From Paracoccus halophilus (GTDB lineage Bacteria; Pseudomonadota; Alphaproteobacteria; Rhodobacterales; Rhodobacteraceae), in the NCBI RefSeq assembly GCF_000763905.1, contig NZ_JRKN01000003.1, forward strand, positions 1 through 64,000: DNA of 64,000 nt. Direction: 5' to 3'. The notes beneath the pieces were generated by a model, which ran no database searches, was not told the origin of the DNA, and was given only the letters and a program-made list of their open reading frames with translations. A program made the position numbers and the translations under genes. Shown one piece after another: positions 55,335 to 64,000 of this stretch (positions are counted from its first letter, which is position 1; each line of letters opens with the position of its first letter).

Positions 55335-56848
55335 TCCCGGCGCAGGCGGCCCGCCTCAAGGATCGCGCCGGGCGTGATTTCATAGGCCGCGCGCCCGGCA
55401 GGCACGATCAGCGCGCGCAGCGGGTCGTCGGGCGGCAGATTGTCCAGCTGCGGGATCGCGTAATGGTCGATCTCCTGCGCGAACCATGCCTCAAGCAGGC
55501 CCTGCTGCGCGGCTTTGGCGCGTCTGGTCCAGTCGATGACGCCCTCGGGGAGCTCCTGTCCACGGCTGACCTCATGGCGCGGCAGGTCCGCGCCGAAGAT
55601 CACGAATATCAACATGCGCCCGTCCGCTTCCTGCGCATATCCCGCCAGGTTCGAGACGAAGTTCAGCGTACCGGTCTTGGCGGCGACGCGGATGCTGCTG
55701 GCGACCGGCTTGCCGCGCGCATCGACAAAGGGGATGCGCTTCATCACCCCGCGCAGATCCTGCCGCGCGCCGATGGTCGCGATGGCGCGGGCAAGCCCGT
55801 TGCTGGTCATGGCGTTTTCCGGCGACAGGCCGGAATGATCGCGAAAGCGGAAATCGCCGGCGATCCTCTGCCCGTTCAGCCAGCCCGCCATCGCCGCCGC
55901 CGAGGCCGGAAGATCCGCCGCGCCGCTGGCGGCAAGCCCGATCGCCTCGGCGGTAAGATTGGTCGAATATTCCATCATCCCGGCGACGATCTCGCGCAGC
56001 GGCGGGCTGTCATGACGCGCGATCTCGTCGCCCTCGGGCAGCAGTTCGACCGCGACGGGATTGGGCAGCACCAGCCCCTTGGCGCGGCAGAGCGTCTGGA
56101 AGACATCGCCGGCGTAAAGCTCGGGCCGGCGCACCGGCAGCCAGCGGCTGCCCGCGCGGCCCATCGCGCCGCGGGCGAGCGTCCAGCTTTCCCTGGCGCT
56201 GCCGCCATCATAGGCAAAGACCGGCGCCGGCCGGCTGACGGGCGCAGCCGAGATGGTATAGGCGCGGGGCGAAAGCTTGCGGCCGCGCGCCTGGAGCGAC
56301 ATCTGGTAGCCCTCGGCGCCGCGCCGCCAGTCCAGATGCACGCGGTTGAAATTCAGCATCATCCCCGAGATGGTCGGGTTATAGGGCAGATGCTCGGCCT
56401 GTGACGGGTCGAGCCGGGCGACGCGCGGCAAGGCCCCGCCCCAGACCAGAAAACCGGTCGGCGCGGGCAGGCCAAGGGCCTCGTGCTGCGCGGCCGTGCG
56501 CAGGGCCAGCGCCGCCAGCGCATCGGTGTCCAGAACCGGATCGCCGCCGCCGGCCAGGATCAGCGTATTCCCGGCCCGGATGACGCGGGTCGGAAAGCGA
56601 TGCTCCGCGCCCAGCCGGTCCAGCGCATAAAGTGCGGTCACCGTCTTCAAGGTACTGGCGGGCGGCATCGGCATGTCGCCAAGCTGCTCGGCCAGCACCC
56701 TGCCGGTCGCCGGATCGAGCACGGTATAGGCCAGCGTGCCCCGGATTTCGGGCGGCTGCGCGCCCGCCGCCTGGCCGCGCGCGAGCGAGGGCATCGCCCC
56801 CAGAAGCGCAAGCGCCGCGATGAAGCCGCGTCGTGACAGTTCGGTCAT
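55331..56848 (-). CDS. dacB: D-alanyl-D-alanine carboxypeptidase/endopeptidase (PBP4 type)
   Basis: The 505-aa class C penicillin-binding protein trims or cleaves peptidoglycan cross-links. It begins with a Tat-like signal ([19 protein letters not shown]). It has the three motifs: SxxK in PASTLKT (near 62), SxN in [10 protein letters not shown] and KTG in AAKTGTLN. The long insert between SxxK and SxN (about 100-280) is typical of DacB/PBP4. ATG 56848 overlaps the nadD stop by ATGA; the longer frame to 56983 reads into nadD. Confidence 0.93.
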   Translation of the reverse strand: MTELSRRGFIAALALLGAMPSLARGQAAGAQPPEIRGTLAYTVLDPATGRVLAEQLGDMPMPPASTLKTVTALYALDRLGAEHRFPTRVIRAGNTLILAGGGDPVLDTDALAALALRTAAQHEALGLPAPTGFLVWGGALPRVARLDPSQAEHLPYNPTISGMMLNFNRVHLDWRRGAEGYQMSLQARGRKLSPRAYTISAAPVSRPAPVFAYDGGSARESWTLARGAMGRAGSRWLPVRRPELYAGDVFQTLCRAKGLVLPNPVAVELLPEGDEIARHDSPPLREIVAGMMEYSTNLTAEAIGLAASGAADLPASAAAMAGWLNGQRIAGDFRFRDHSGLSPENAMTSNGLARAIATIGARQDLRGVMKRIPFVDARGKPVASSIRVAAKTGTLNFVSNLAGYAQEADGRMLIFVIFGADLPRHEVSRGQELPEGVIDWTRRAKAAQQGLLEAWFAQEIDHYAIPQLDNLPPDDPLRALIVPAGRAAYEITPGAILEAGRLRRD

Positions 56849-57450
56849 CGGCTGGAACCCCGCGCATTGGCCCTTATCTCGCTTGAGCTTTGCTTGCTCA
56901 GCTTCACATTGATCATCACCCAGGCCGGCGTTCTGGCATCCGCCAGTTGCCGGGCATCGGCTTCCGGCATGCGCGCGCGCCACATGATATGGGCGGCGCG
57001 GGAATTGCGGGCGCGCATCCGCCAGCCCGGCCGCGCGATGACGCCGATGGGAACGCGGGCGGCGATCTCGCGCCAGTTTTCCCAGCGGTCGAACTGCACG
57101 AGATTGTCGGCGCCCATCAGCCAGACAAAGCGCACATGCGGATAAAGCTGCTGCAACGCGGCAATGGTATCGCTGGTCAGGCGCGTGCCCAGCCGCGCCT
57201 CGAGCCCGGTGATCTCGACGCGCGGATCATGGATCATGGCGCGGGCGCGGGCGATGCGATCCTCGAGCGGCGCCGGGCCATGGGCCTTCAGCGGATTTCC
57301 CGGCGTCACCAGCCACCAGATCCGGTCTAGGCCAAAGCGGCGCATCGCCATCTTGGTGATATGGACATGCCCCTCATGCGCCGGATCGAACGAACCGCCC
57401 AGCAGTCCGACCTTCATCCCTGGAAGTGCAATCGGGAAGCCTGCCCTCAT
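56845..57450 (-). CDS. nadD: Nicotinate-nucleotide adenylyltransferase
   Basis: NadD makes deamido-NAD from nicotinate mononucleotide and ATP. The 201-aa protein has [17 protein letters not shown] with the (H/T)xGH motif, [10 protein letters not shown], and the C-terminal [10 protein letters not shown] (SxTxxR-like) motif. The start region has GTG 57453 then ATG 57450, three bases after the fhs stop; ATG 57450 is used. MKVGLLGG (57414) would be the shortest form. Confidence 0.95.
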   Translation of the reverse strand: MRAGFPIALPGMKVGLLGGSFDPAHEGHVHITKMAMRRFGLDRIWWLVTPGNPLKAHGPAPLEDRIARARAMIHDPRVEITGLEARLGTRLTSDTIAALQQLYPHVRFVWLMGADNLVQFDRWENWREIAARVPIGVIARPGWRMRARNSRAAHIMWRARMPEADARQLADARTPAWVMINVKLSKQSSSEIRANARGSSR

Positions 57451-57453
57451 CAC

Positions 57454-59121
57454 CTAGAACAGCCCCTGCACCCGGCCCTGCACGTCGATCCCGATGCGCA
57501 GGGCGGCCGGGTCGCGCGGCAGCCCGGGCATGGTCATGATCTGGCCGCAGATGGCGACGACGAAGCCCGCGCCGGCGGCCAGCCGGACCTCGCGCAGCGG
57601 GATGGTAAAGCCTTCCGGCGCGCCAAGCGCACCCGGATCGGCGGAAAAGGAATATTGCGTCTTGGCCATGCAGACCGGCAGATTTCCATGACCCGCCGCC
57701 TGCCATTCCTCCAGCCGCTCGCGCACGCCCGGCGCGGCCTCGACCGCCGAGGCGCGATAGATGCGCTTGCAGATCGTCTCGATCTTGTTCCACAGCGGCA
57801 TGTCATCGGGATAAAGCGGCGCGAAGGCGGCGCCGCCGGCGGTCATCTCGACCACGGCGCGCGCCAGATCCTCGGCCCCGGCGCCGCCTTCGGCCCAATG
57901 GCGGCAGATTATCGCGCGGACACCCCGGCCGTCGCAATATGCGCGCAGGGCGTCGGTCTCGGCCTCGGTATCGCCGGCGAAATGGTTGATCGCCACGGCC
58001 ACCGGCAGGCCAAAGGCGCGCATGTTCTCGATATGGCGGCCCAGATTGGCGCAGCCCGCGCGCAGCGCCTCGACATTCTCGGCGCCCAGATCGGCGCGGG
58101 CGACACCGCCGTTCATCTTGAGCGCCCGGACCGTCGCCACCAGCACCACGGCATCGGGCGACAGCCCGGCCAGCCGGCACTTGATGTCGAGGAATTTCTC
58201 GGCCCCCAGATCGGCGCCGAAACCCGCCTCGGTCACGACATAGTCCGACAGCGCCAGCGCCGTGCGCGTTGCCATCGCCGAATTGCAGCCATGCGCGATA
58301 TTGGCGAACGGCCCGCCATGGACCATCGCCGGGTTGTTTTCCAGCGTCTGCACCAGGTTCGGCTGCAGCGCATCGCGCAGCAGCACCGTCATGGCGCCGG
58401 CGGCGCCGATATCCGCCGCCGTCACCGGCCGCCCCTCAAGGTTCTGGCCGATCACGATGCGCCCCAGCCGATCCTGCAGATCGGCAAGGTCGCGGGCCAG
58501 GCACAGGATCGCCATGACCTCGGAGGCGACGGTGATGTCAAAGCCGCATTCGCGCGGCTGGCCGTTGGCCGGACCGCCAAGCGCCACGACATTCTGCCGC
58601 AGCGCCCGGTCGTTCATGTCCATGACCCGCCGCCAGGTCACCCGGCGCGGATCTATCGCCAGGGCATTGCCCCAGTGGATATGGTTGTCGATCATCGCGG
58701 CAAGCAGGTTATGGGCGCTGGTAATGGCGTGGAAATCGCCGGTGAAATGCAGGTTCATCTCTTCCATCGGCACGACCTGGGCCATGCCGCCGCCGGCCGC
58801 CCCGCCCTTCATGCCGAAATTCGGCCCTAGCGAGGCCTCGCGGATGCAGATCGTCGCGCGCTGACCGATCCGGTTCAGCGCATCGCCCAGCCCCACCGTG
58901 GTCGTGGTCTTGCCCTCGCCCGCCGGGGTCGGGTTGATCGCGGTCACCAGCACCAGCTTGCCCCGGGCACGGCCCTCCAGCCCACGGATGAAATCATGCG
59001 TGATCTTGGCCTTGTCATGGCCATAGGGCAGGAAATCGGTCTCGGTCAAGCCGAGGCGGGCCGCAATCTGCGCGATGGGCAGCTTGCGGGCGGCGCGCGC
59101 GATCTCGATATCCGATTTCAT
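57454..59121 (-). CDS. fhs: Formate--tetrahydrofolate ligase
   Basis: Fhs makes 10-formyltetrahydrofolate from formate, ATP and tetrahydrofolate. The 555-aa protein starts [16 protein letters not shown] and has the P-loop [33 protein letters not shown], and the [13 protein letters not shown] segment. The length and C-terminus are normal. ATG 59121 is preferred to 59184. It lies 3 bp upstream of nadD on the same strand, an operon with dacB at its end. Confidence 0.96.
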   Translation of the reverse strand: MKSDIEIARAARKLPIAQIAARLGLTETDFLPYGHDKAKITHDFIRGLEGRARGKLVLVTAINPTPAGEGKTTTTVGLGDALNRIGQRATICIREASLGPNFGMKGGAAGGGMAQVVPMEEMNLHFTGDFHAITSAHNLLAAMIDNHIHWGNALAIDPRRVTWRRVMDMNDRALRQNVVALGGPANGQPRECGFDITVASEVMAILCLARDLADLQDRLGRIVIGQNLEGRPVTAADIGAAGAMTVLLRDALQPNLVQTLENNPAMVHGGPFANIAHGCNSAMATRTALALSDYVVTEAGFGADLGAEKFLDIKCRLAGLSPDAVVLVATVRALKMNGGVARADLGAENVEALRAGCANLGRHIENMRAFGLPVAVAINHFAGDTEAETDALRAYCDGRGVRAIICRHWAEGGAGAEDLARAVVEMTAGGAAFAPLYPDDMPLWNKIETICKRIYRASAVEAAPGVRERLEEWQAAGHGNLPVCMAKTQYSFSADPGALGAPEGFTIPLREVRLAAGAGFVVAICGQIMTMPGLPRDPAALRIGIDVQGRVQGLF

Positions 59122-59187
59122 GTCCACTCCGTCTTTCATGTCGGGCCAAACTGACCGGGAGGCCGCATTTAGGCAAGTCCGCACCGC

Positions 59188-60300
59188 TTATTTGCGCCCG
59201 AGCCAGACCTCACGTCGCATCCAGGTCGCGGCGGCGGCCCATAGCGCGACCGTCACCCAGATATCGATGCCAAGCCGCGCGACGAACCCCCGGGCCCCCT
59301 CGGGCGCGATCATCCCCATGGCATCGCCGATAATCGACAAGAGCACGCAGGCGACAAAGGAAAACAGCCCGCCGCGCCCGATTTCCGCCAGCGCCCGGCC
59401 CGGCCCGGTCGCCGCCATCCAGGCGAAGGCGGGCGCCAGCGGCATCGCGACCAGCCAGCTTGCCGCCAGGATCGAGATCAGCCGCAACCCGTCCAGCGAC
59501 CATTTGTCGATCGGGCCGTGGATGCCGCGCAGAAACAGCGCAAAGGGCTTGGCCGAGGGGCCGATCATCCGGGTGATCGCGATCGTCAGGCTGAACAGCA
59601 CGATCAGCACCGCAACCCAGGTCAGCAGCCGGGCGTGGCGCGCCAGCGCCGACATCATCCGGTCGCGAAACGCCCCCATCCCGACACCGGCGAAAAACAG
59701 CAGCTGCCAGCCAAAGGGGTTGAACAAGAGCCCCGGCCCCGGCCTCTGGTTCGGGATCAGCGCGTTGAGCGGCTCGGCGAACCACCAGACCAGCAGCGAG
59801 ACGGCCAGCGCAAGCCAGGGAAAGCGCAGCATGAAGGGCACCGTTACCGGGACCGTCGCGATCAGCAAGACGTAAAGCGCCAGCACATCCATCAGATTCG
59901 GCTGCATCCACATCAGCGCCACCGTCGCCAGATAGCCCAGCGGGTTCTCCATGATCCAGCGCGAATACTGGAACCAGACCGCCTTGTGATTGAGCTGGAA
60001 TTCGAACAGCAGCGCCGACAGCAGGGCAAGCAGCAGCGAGCCGATCACCAGCGCCAGCCAGACCTGCACCGCGCGTTTGAAGAACCGCTTTTGCGCCACC
60101 CAACGCCCCTTGCGGGCCTCGACCTTGATCCAGACCATGCCGACAAGAAAGCCCGACAGCAGAACGAACAGTTCCGCCGCGTCGAATACGGCGAAATTCG
60201 CCAGCGTCACCTGACGCAGCACGCCGATCGGCATGTGGTCCAGCATGATGCCGACAAGCGCGTATCCGCGCAGCATATCCAGCGCCGCGATCCGCTTCAT
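59188..60300 (-). CDS. opgC: OpgC-family membrane protein
   Basis: The 370-aa protein has about ten hydrophobic segments, an N-terminal ALDMLRGYALVGIMLDHMP segment and LSGFLVGMVW. This matches OpgC, an acyltransferase-3-like protein that succinylates osmoregulated periplasmic glucans. The charged central loops are short. Its ATG overlaps the opgH stop (ATGA), placing it third in opgG-opgH-opgC. Confidence 0.9.
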   Translation of the reverse strand: MKRIAALDMLRGYALVGIMLDHMPIGVLRQVTLANFAVFDAAELFVLLSGFLVGMVWIKVEARKGRWVAQKRFFKRAVQVWLALVIGSLLLALLSALLFEFQLNHKAVWFQYSRWIMENPLGYLATVALMWMQPNLMDVLALYVLLIATVPVTVPFMLRFPWLALAVSLLVWWFAEPLNALIPNQRPGPGLLFNPFGWQLLFFAGVGMGAFRDRMMSALARHARLLTWVAVLIVLFSLTIAITRMIGPSAKPFALFLRGIHGPIDKWSLDGLRLISILAASWLVAMPLAPAFAWMAATGPGRALAEIGRGGLFSFVACVLLSIIGDAMGMIAPEGARGFVARLGIDIWVTVALWAAAATWMRREVWLGRK

Positions 60301-62468
60301 CGATCCAGTTTCGCGAATGCCCGGATCAGATGACGGCTGTCCAGAAGCGCCAGTTGCTCGGCCGGCGACAGGTATTCCAGCGCCTCGGCCCGGCTGGTCG
60401 CATGGCCGATCTTGGCCTCGGCCGAAATCGCATCCAGCCGCTCGGCCACGGTGCCATGGGGCGCCTCGGGCAACAGCGCCGAGATGCGCGCGATCAGCCG
60501 CTCGTCCCGGCCCAGGCTGGCCAGCCCGTCACCCGGCAGCGTCGAGGCGATGCGATGGCTCAGCGCATTGGCGGCGGCGATGATCTCGGGCTGGCGGCGT
60601 TCCTCGGGGGTGACCAGCAGGCCCTGCCGACGCGCCCAGCGGCCAAAGACCGGACTGGCCGACCAGCGCGAGGTCATCGGCGACAGGATCAGCCCGGCAA
60701 GGATCGGCGACAGCCAGATCAGTTGCCACGGCGCCAGAAAGGCCAGCACCACCAGCGTGCCCAGGCCCAGCAGCACATGCAGCGCGTGGCGGCGCAGCAC
60801 CACGCCCCAGGAGGGCATCTGACCGGCGCGGACCTGCGCCGCCCAGCCGGAATCGCGGCCGCGCAGGATCTCATAGATCTGCCGCGTCTGGATCAGCATC
60901 TGCACCGGCGCGATCAGCGCCGACAGCCCGATCTCGAACAGGGCCGAGCCCAGCAGCCGCACCTTGCCGCCCGAGTCGCGGGCCAGCGGCCGCAGCCAGG
61001 CGCGGAGAATGGCGATCAGTTTCGGCAGCAGCAGGAACAGCATCGCAGCCACGAACAGCCACAGCATGCGCACCGGGTCGAAGGTCGGCCAGTTCGGAAA
61101 CAGCTGGTAGGTCTGCGGGAAATAATCCGGGCGCGACAGCAGCACATTGGCCGAAAGCGTCAGCCCGACCAGGATCATCGCCAGCCAGACCGGCGACATC
61201 AGAAAGCCCAGGATGCCGATGACGAAATGCGCCCGGCTGATCCAGGCGAAGCCGCGCGAAAAGATCAGCCGCACATGCTGCAGATTGCCCTGCGCCCAGC
61301 GGCGTTCACGCACCGCCATATCCAGGAGCGTGGGCGGGCAGCCCTCATAGCTGTCGCGCAGATCGTGATCCAGCCGCACCTTCCAGCCGGCGCGCCGCAA
61401 AAGCGCCGCCTCGACGAAGTCATGGCTCAGCACATGGCCGCCAAAGGGCGGCTTGCCGGGCAGGTCCGGCAGCCCGCAGCAGCGTGCAAAGGCGCTGACC
61501 CGGATGATCGCGTTATGGCCCCAGAAATTGCCGCTGTCACCGGACCAGGCGGCGACCCCCCGCGCGATCGCCGGGCCATAGATGCGGCCCGCGAACTGCG
61601 TCAGCCGGGCGAAGATCGTCTGCCCGCCGATCAGCATGGGCATGGTCTGGATCAGCCCGACCGAGGCATCGGCGCTCATCCGTGCCGACAATGCGGCGAT
61701 CGTCGCCCCGCCGATCACGCTGTCGGCATCCAGCACCACCATCTGGTCGTATCGCGCGCCCCAGCGGCGCACGAATTCGGCGACATTGCCCGCCTTGCGC
61801 CCCTTGTTGTCGCGCCGCCGCCGATACCAGACCGGCACCGGCGAGATATCGCGCAGGCGGCTGATCGCGGCCATTTCCTCAAGCACCGAAACCGGCTTGC
61901 GGCTGTCCGAGAGCACAAAGATCTCGGCCCGCTCGCCCAGCCCGACGCGGTAAAGATCGCGCGCCAGCGCCGCCAGCAGCCCGGTGGTCATCGCCGCGTC
62001 CTCGTTATGGACCGGCATGATGACGGCGATGCGGGCATCATTGTCCCCGACGGGCGTCACCCGGCGCGGCGCGAAAAGCCCCGCGATCATCGAGCAGAAG
62101 GAAAACCCGACCCAGGTGAAGGTGGTGACGAACAGCACCAGCAGCACCGATTGCAGGAATGTGATCTGCGTCCCGAAGGCCGCCACCATCTCCACCCAGC
62201 CGATCCAGGCCACCGCCGCCGCGCCGCCAAAGGCGACGATCCGCGCCGCGATCGTGCCCGGGCGCGGCAGGCCGGCATCGGGACCTTGCGGCGGGGGGCC
62301 GCGGAAATCCTGCTCGGGCATCTCCAGCGGCGCCTCGGGCGGCGTCGCCGGGCCGGCCGTGCCCGGCAGATCCACCGCATCCCAGGCGTCATCCGCGGAA
62401 AGCGGCAGCGCCCGGCCGGCCGTCTCCCGCAGCGGCCCGGATTCGGCGATGTCGTCGGCGCGGGTCAC
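60297..62468 (-). CDS. opgH: Glucan biosynthesis glucosyltransferase H
   Basis: This 723-aa family-2 glycosyltransferase makes the beta-glucan backbone of periplasmic glucans from UDP-glucose. It has hydrophobic segments near 75-130, then the catalytic domain with VVLDADSV (metal-binding DxD) and RERRWAQGNLQH (Q-x-x-RW). Further membrane segments lie between about 400 and 580. The cytoplasmic C-terminus is shorter than in E. coli OpgH (847 aa), as usual in alphaproteobacteria. It lies 5 bp after opgG. Confidence 0.94.
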   Translation of the reverse strand: MTRADDIAESGPLRETAGRALPLSADDAWDAVDLPGTAGPATPPEAPLEMPEQDFRGPPPQGPDAGLPRPGTIAARIVAFGGAAAVAWIGWVEMVAAFGTQITFLQSVLLVLFVTTFTWVGFSFCSMIAGLFAPRRVTPVGDNDARIAVIMPVHNEDAAMTTGLLAALARDLYRVGLGERAEIFVLSDSRKPVSVLEEMAAISRLRDISPVPVWYRRRRDNKGRKAGNVAEFVRRWGARYDQMVVLDADSVIGGATIAALSARMSADASVGLIQTMPMLIGGQTIFARLTQFAGRIYGPAIARGVAAWSGDSGNFWGHNAIIRVSAFARCCGLPDLPGKPPFGGHVLSHDFVEAALLRRAGWKVRLDHDLRDSYEGCPPTLLDMAVRERRWAQGNLQHVRLIFSRGFAWISRAHFVIGILGFLMSPVWLAMILVGLTLSANVLLSRPDYFPQTYQLFPNWPTFDPVRMLWLFVAAMLFLLLPKLIAILRAWLRPLARDSGGKVRLLGSALFEIGLSALIAPVQMLIQTRQIYEILRGRDSGWAAQVRAGQMPSWGVVLRRHALHVLLGLGTLVVLAFLAPWQLIWLSPILAGLILSPMTSRWSASPVFGRWARRQGLLVTPEERRQPEIIAAANALSHRIASTLPGDGLASLGRDERLIARISALLPEAPHGTVAERLDAISAEAKIGHATSRAEALEYLSPAEQLALLDSRHLIRAFAKLDR

Positions 62469-62473
62469 GGCGT

Positions 62474-64000
62474 CTACTCGCGGGTCCAGCGCGCGATCCA
62501 GGTCTCGCTCAGCGGCCCTTCCGGGCCGTTCAGGACGGCGGACAGATCGGCGGGCTTGGCCCCCTCGGGCAGATAGTCAAAGGCCAGCCGCATCCGCCCC
62601 TGTTCGGGCAGGCGCAGCAGATAGGCGTCTCCGACCTTCCCGGACGAGGCCCGGATCACGGGCACCGGGTCCTTGGTCCCGAACCGGCGCAGGTCGAAAT
62701 CGATCACATAGGTGCGCGCGTTCGGATCGTTCACCGAGCGTCCGGACATCGTCTCGATCACGCGCGAAATCGGCGCGCTGTCAGGGGGTTCCTCGGTAAA
62801 GCTCAGAAGATAGCTGAAGTCGTATCGCTGGCCTGCCTGCAACGGCTCGGCCGGCTGCCAGAACGAAACGATATTGTCGTTGAATTCGTTCTGGACCGGG
62901 ATCTCGATCAGGTTCACGGTGCCCTTGCCCCAGCCGTCATGCGGCGCGATCCATGCCGAGGGACGCCGCTCATAGCGCGCCTCGGCATCCTGATAGCTGT
63001 CGAAATCCCGCGCCCGCTGCACCAGGCCAAAGCCCAGCGGGTCATTGTCCATGAAGGCCGAGGTCTGCAGGGTGCTGTGCCCCGACAGCACCCGCCACAG
63101 CCGCTGTTCGCCGCCATTGAGCATCTGCAACCCGTCGCTGTCATGCACCGCCGAGCGATAGTCATCCACCCGCGAGCGGTCGGTCGGACCGAACCAGTAC
63201 ATCGAGGTCAGCGGCGCGATCCCCGCATTGCTCATGTTCTGGCGCGGAAAAAGCGCCAGCCGGGTGTCGAAAACCGTATCCGCCCCCGGGGTGATGCGAA
63301 ACTCGAACGCGCCCGATACGGAACGGCTGTCAAGCAGCGCATGCACCAGGACCGAGCGGTCCTGATCGGCCGGCTTGTGAATCCAGAACTCGCGGAACAG
63401 GGGAAATTCCTCGCCCTCCGGGCTGCCGGTGCCGATGGCGAGGCCGCGCGCCGACAGCCCGTAAAGCGTATCGCGGGCCACCGCCCGGAAATAGCTGGCC
63501 CCCTGGAACACCGCGAATTCGTCCATCACGTCGGGACGGTTCAGCGGCGCGCGGATGCGAAAGCCCGACCAGCCCATATCGCCCAGCGTTTCCTCGTCGA
63601 TACCATCGGGGAAAAGCTGGGGATCGAATTCGAACATGCCCGGATCGAAGCGCACCGGGATCACCACGCCCTCATCGACCAGGCTGATATCCACCGGCGC
63701 GTCGAAGATCGTGCCCGGCGGCAGCAGGTCCAGCGCGAAGTCGCCGCTGCCCGCCCAAGGGTCGCGTTCGCGGCGAAAGCGGATGCCGCGATACTGGTCG
63801 TAGCTGAGATTGGCGAACGAGCCGACCAGTTCGGCGCTGCGCGCCTCATGCGGCTTTGCGGCCAGTTCGCGGGCGATCGAGGCGACATCCTCGAAGCCAA
63901 AGGGCCGGGGCTCGACGGGCTGCGCGGATTCGTCCCCGGCGGCCGGCGGTGCGATGGCCGGCGTTTCCTGCGCCACCGCAGCACCCGATGAGGCGAAAAG
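62474..64000 (-). CDS. opgG: Glucan biosynthesis protein G (5'-truncated by window end)
   Basis: At least 508 residues are visible. The N-terminal part of a signal peptide is visible at the edge (LFASSGAAVA-QETP). The apparent start at 63976 is a GTG inside this signal, not a true start. OpgG/OpgD-type segments follow: FGFEDVASIARELA, YDQYRGIRFR, GASYFRAVARDTLYGLSARGLAI, MYWFGPT and FWQPAEPL. The periplasmic OpgG acts on nascent glucans. It is first of the opg operon. Confidence 0.93.
   Translation of the reverse strand, partial: LFASSGAAVAQETPAIAPPAAGDESAQPVEPRPFGFEDVASIARELAAKPHEARSAELVGSFANLSYDQYRGIRFRRERDPWAGSGDFALDLLPPGTIFDAPVDISLVDEGVVIPVRFDPGMFEFDPQLFPDGIDEETLGDMGWSGFRIRAPLNRPDVMDEFAVFQGASYFRAVARDTLYGLSARGLAIGTGSPEGEEFPLFREFWIHKPADQDRSVLVHALLDSRSVSGAFEFRITPGADTVFDTRLALFPRQNMSNAGIAPLTSMYWFGPTDRSRVDDYRSAVHDSDGLQMLNGGEQRLWRVLSGHSTLQTSAFMDNDPLGFGLVQRARDFDSYQDAEARYERRPSAWIAPHDGWGKGTVNLIEIPVQNEFNDNIVSFWQPAEPLQAGQRYDFSYLLSFTEEPPDSAPISRVIETMSGRSVNDPNARTYVIDFDLRRFGTKDPVPVIRASSGKVGDAYLLRLPEQGRMRLAFDYLPEGAKPADLSAVLNGPEGPLSETWIARWTRE

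Noticed and set aside
60330..62576. 748-codon open frame on the plus strand
   Set aside because: It is antisense to opgH, whose catalytic and membrane motifs are clear; the protein is Gln/Arg/His-rich shadow.

Overview
The window is a GC-rich stretch of an alphaproteobacterial chromosome, most likely from Rhodobacteraceae and close to Paracoccus. This rests on gene content: class I lysyl-tRNA synthetase, plant-like class II DAHP synthase, a tRNA-His without G-1 and with A73, MmcB, DUF883 and holin-like membrane proteins, and cvpA-purF and nrdR-ribD neighbourhoods. Coding is dense with many 4-bp ATGA start/stop overlaps. No gap exceeds 300 bp, and no prophage or CRISPR array was seen.

Layout. 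1-2.0 kb: the end of an IS630-type element has cut off the 3' end of an esterase gene, followed by a DNA glycosylase and a GntR regulator. 2.0-7.8 kb: HAD nucleotidase, small membrane protein, UbiH-like hydroxylase, radA, cvpA, purF. 7.9-10.6 kb (minus): Gfa-like protein; then phoR-like kinase, gamma carbonic anhydrase and gmk in one overlapping operon. 10.8-13.0 kb: PAS protein behind a CtrA-like site; class II DAHP synthase. 13.2-19.6 kb: GlxA/AraC regulator and the branched-chain amino acid ABC transporter livKGFHM, with a terminator after livK. 19.8-23.9 kb: small proteins, bolA-grxD, tRNA-His, mmcB and a possible small RNA.

24-33.1 kb: nusB-ribH-ribB(X)-ribE and ribD-nrdR on the minus strand, separated by three plus-strand capsule-export genes (KpsS-like, Wza-like, KpsC-like). 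The RibB protein carries a GTP cyclohydrolase II-like domain without its zinc cysteines. 33.4-37.1 kb: a TRAP transporter with dctP facing dctQM. 37.2-41.2 kb: cobU-cobT-cobS and an oligopeptide-type binding protein.

41.2-50.0 kb is the most interesting part. Seven minus-strand genes run acs, DUF4212 small subunit, sodium:solute symporter, a cNMP/CBS/DUF294 nucleotidyltransferase, a two-helix membrane protein, a stand-alone response regulator, and a membrane protein that joins HAMP/PAS and degenerate kinase-like regions to an intact DnaQ-type exonuclease. It reads as acetate uptake and activation coupled to an unusual signalling module.

50.3-64 kb: HugZ-like flavoprotein; a 764-aa beta-helix protein behind a good TTAA-N7-TTAAC (CtrA-type) site; lysS; TerB-like protein; dacB, nadD and fhs; and the opgG-opgH-opgC operon for periplasmic glucans, with opgG cut by the window end.
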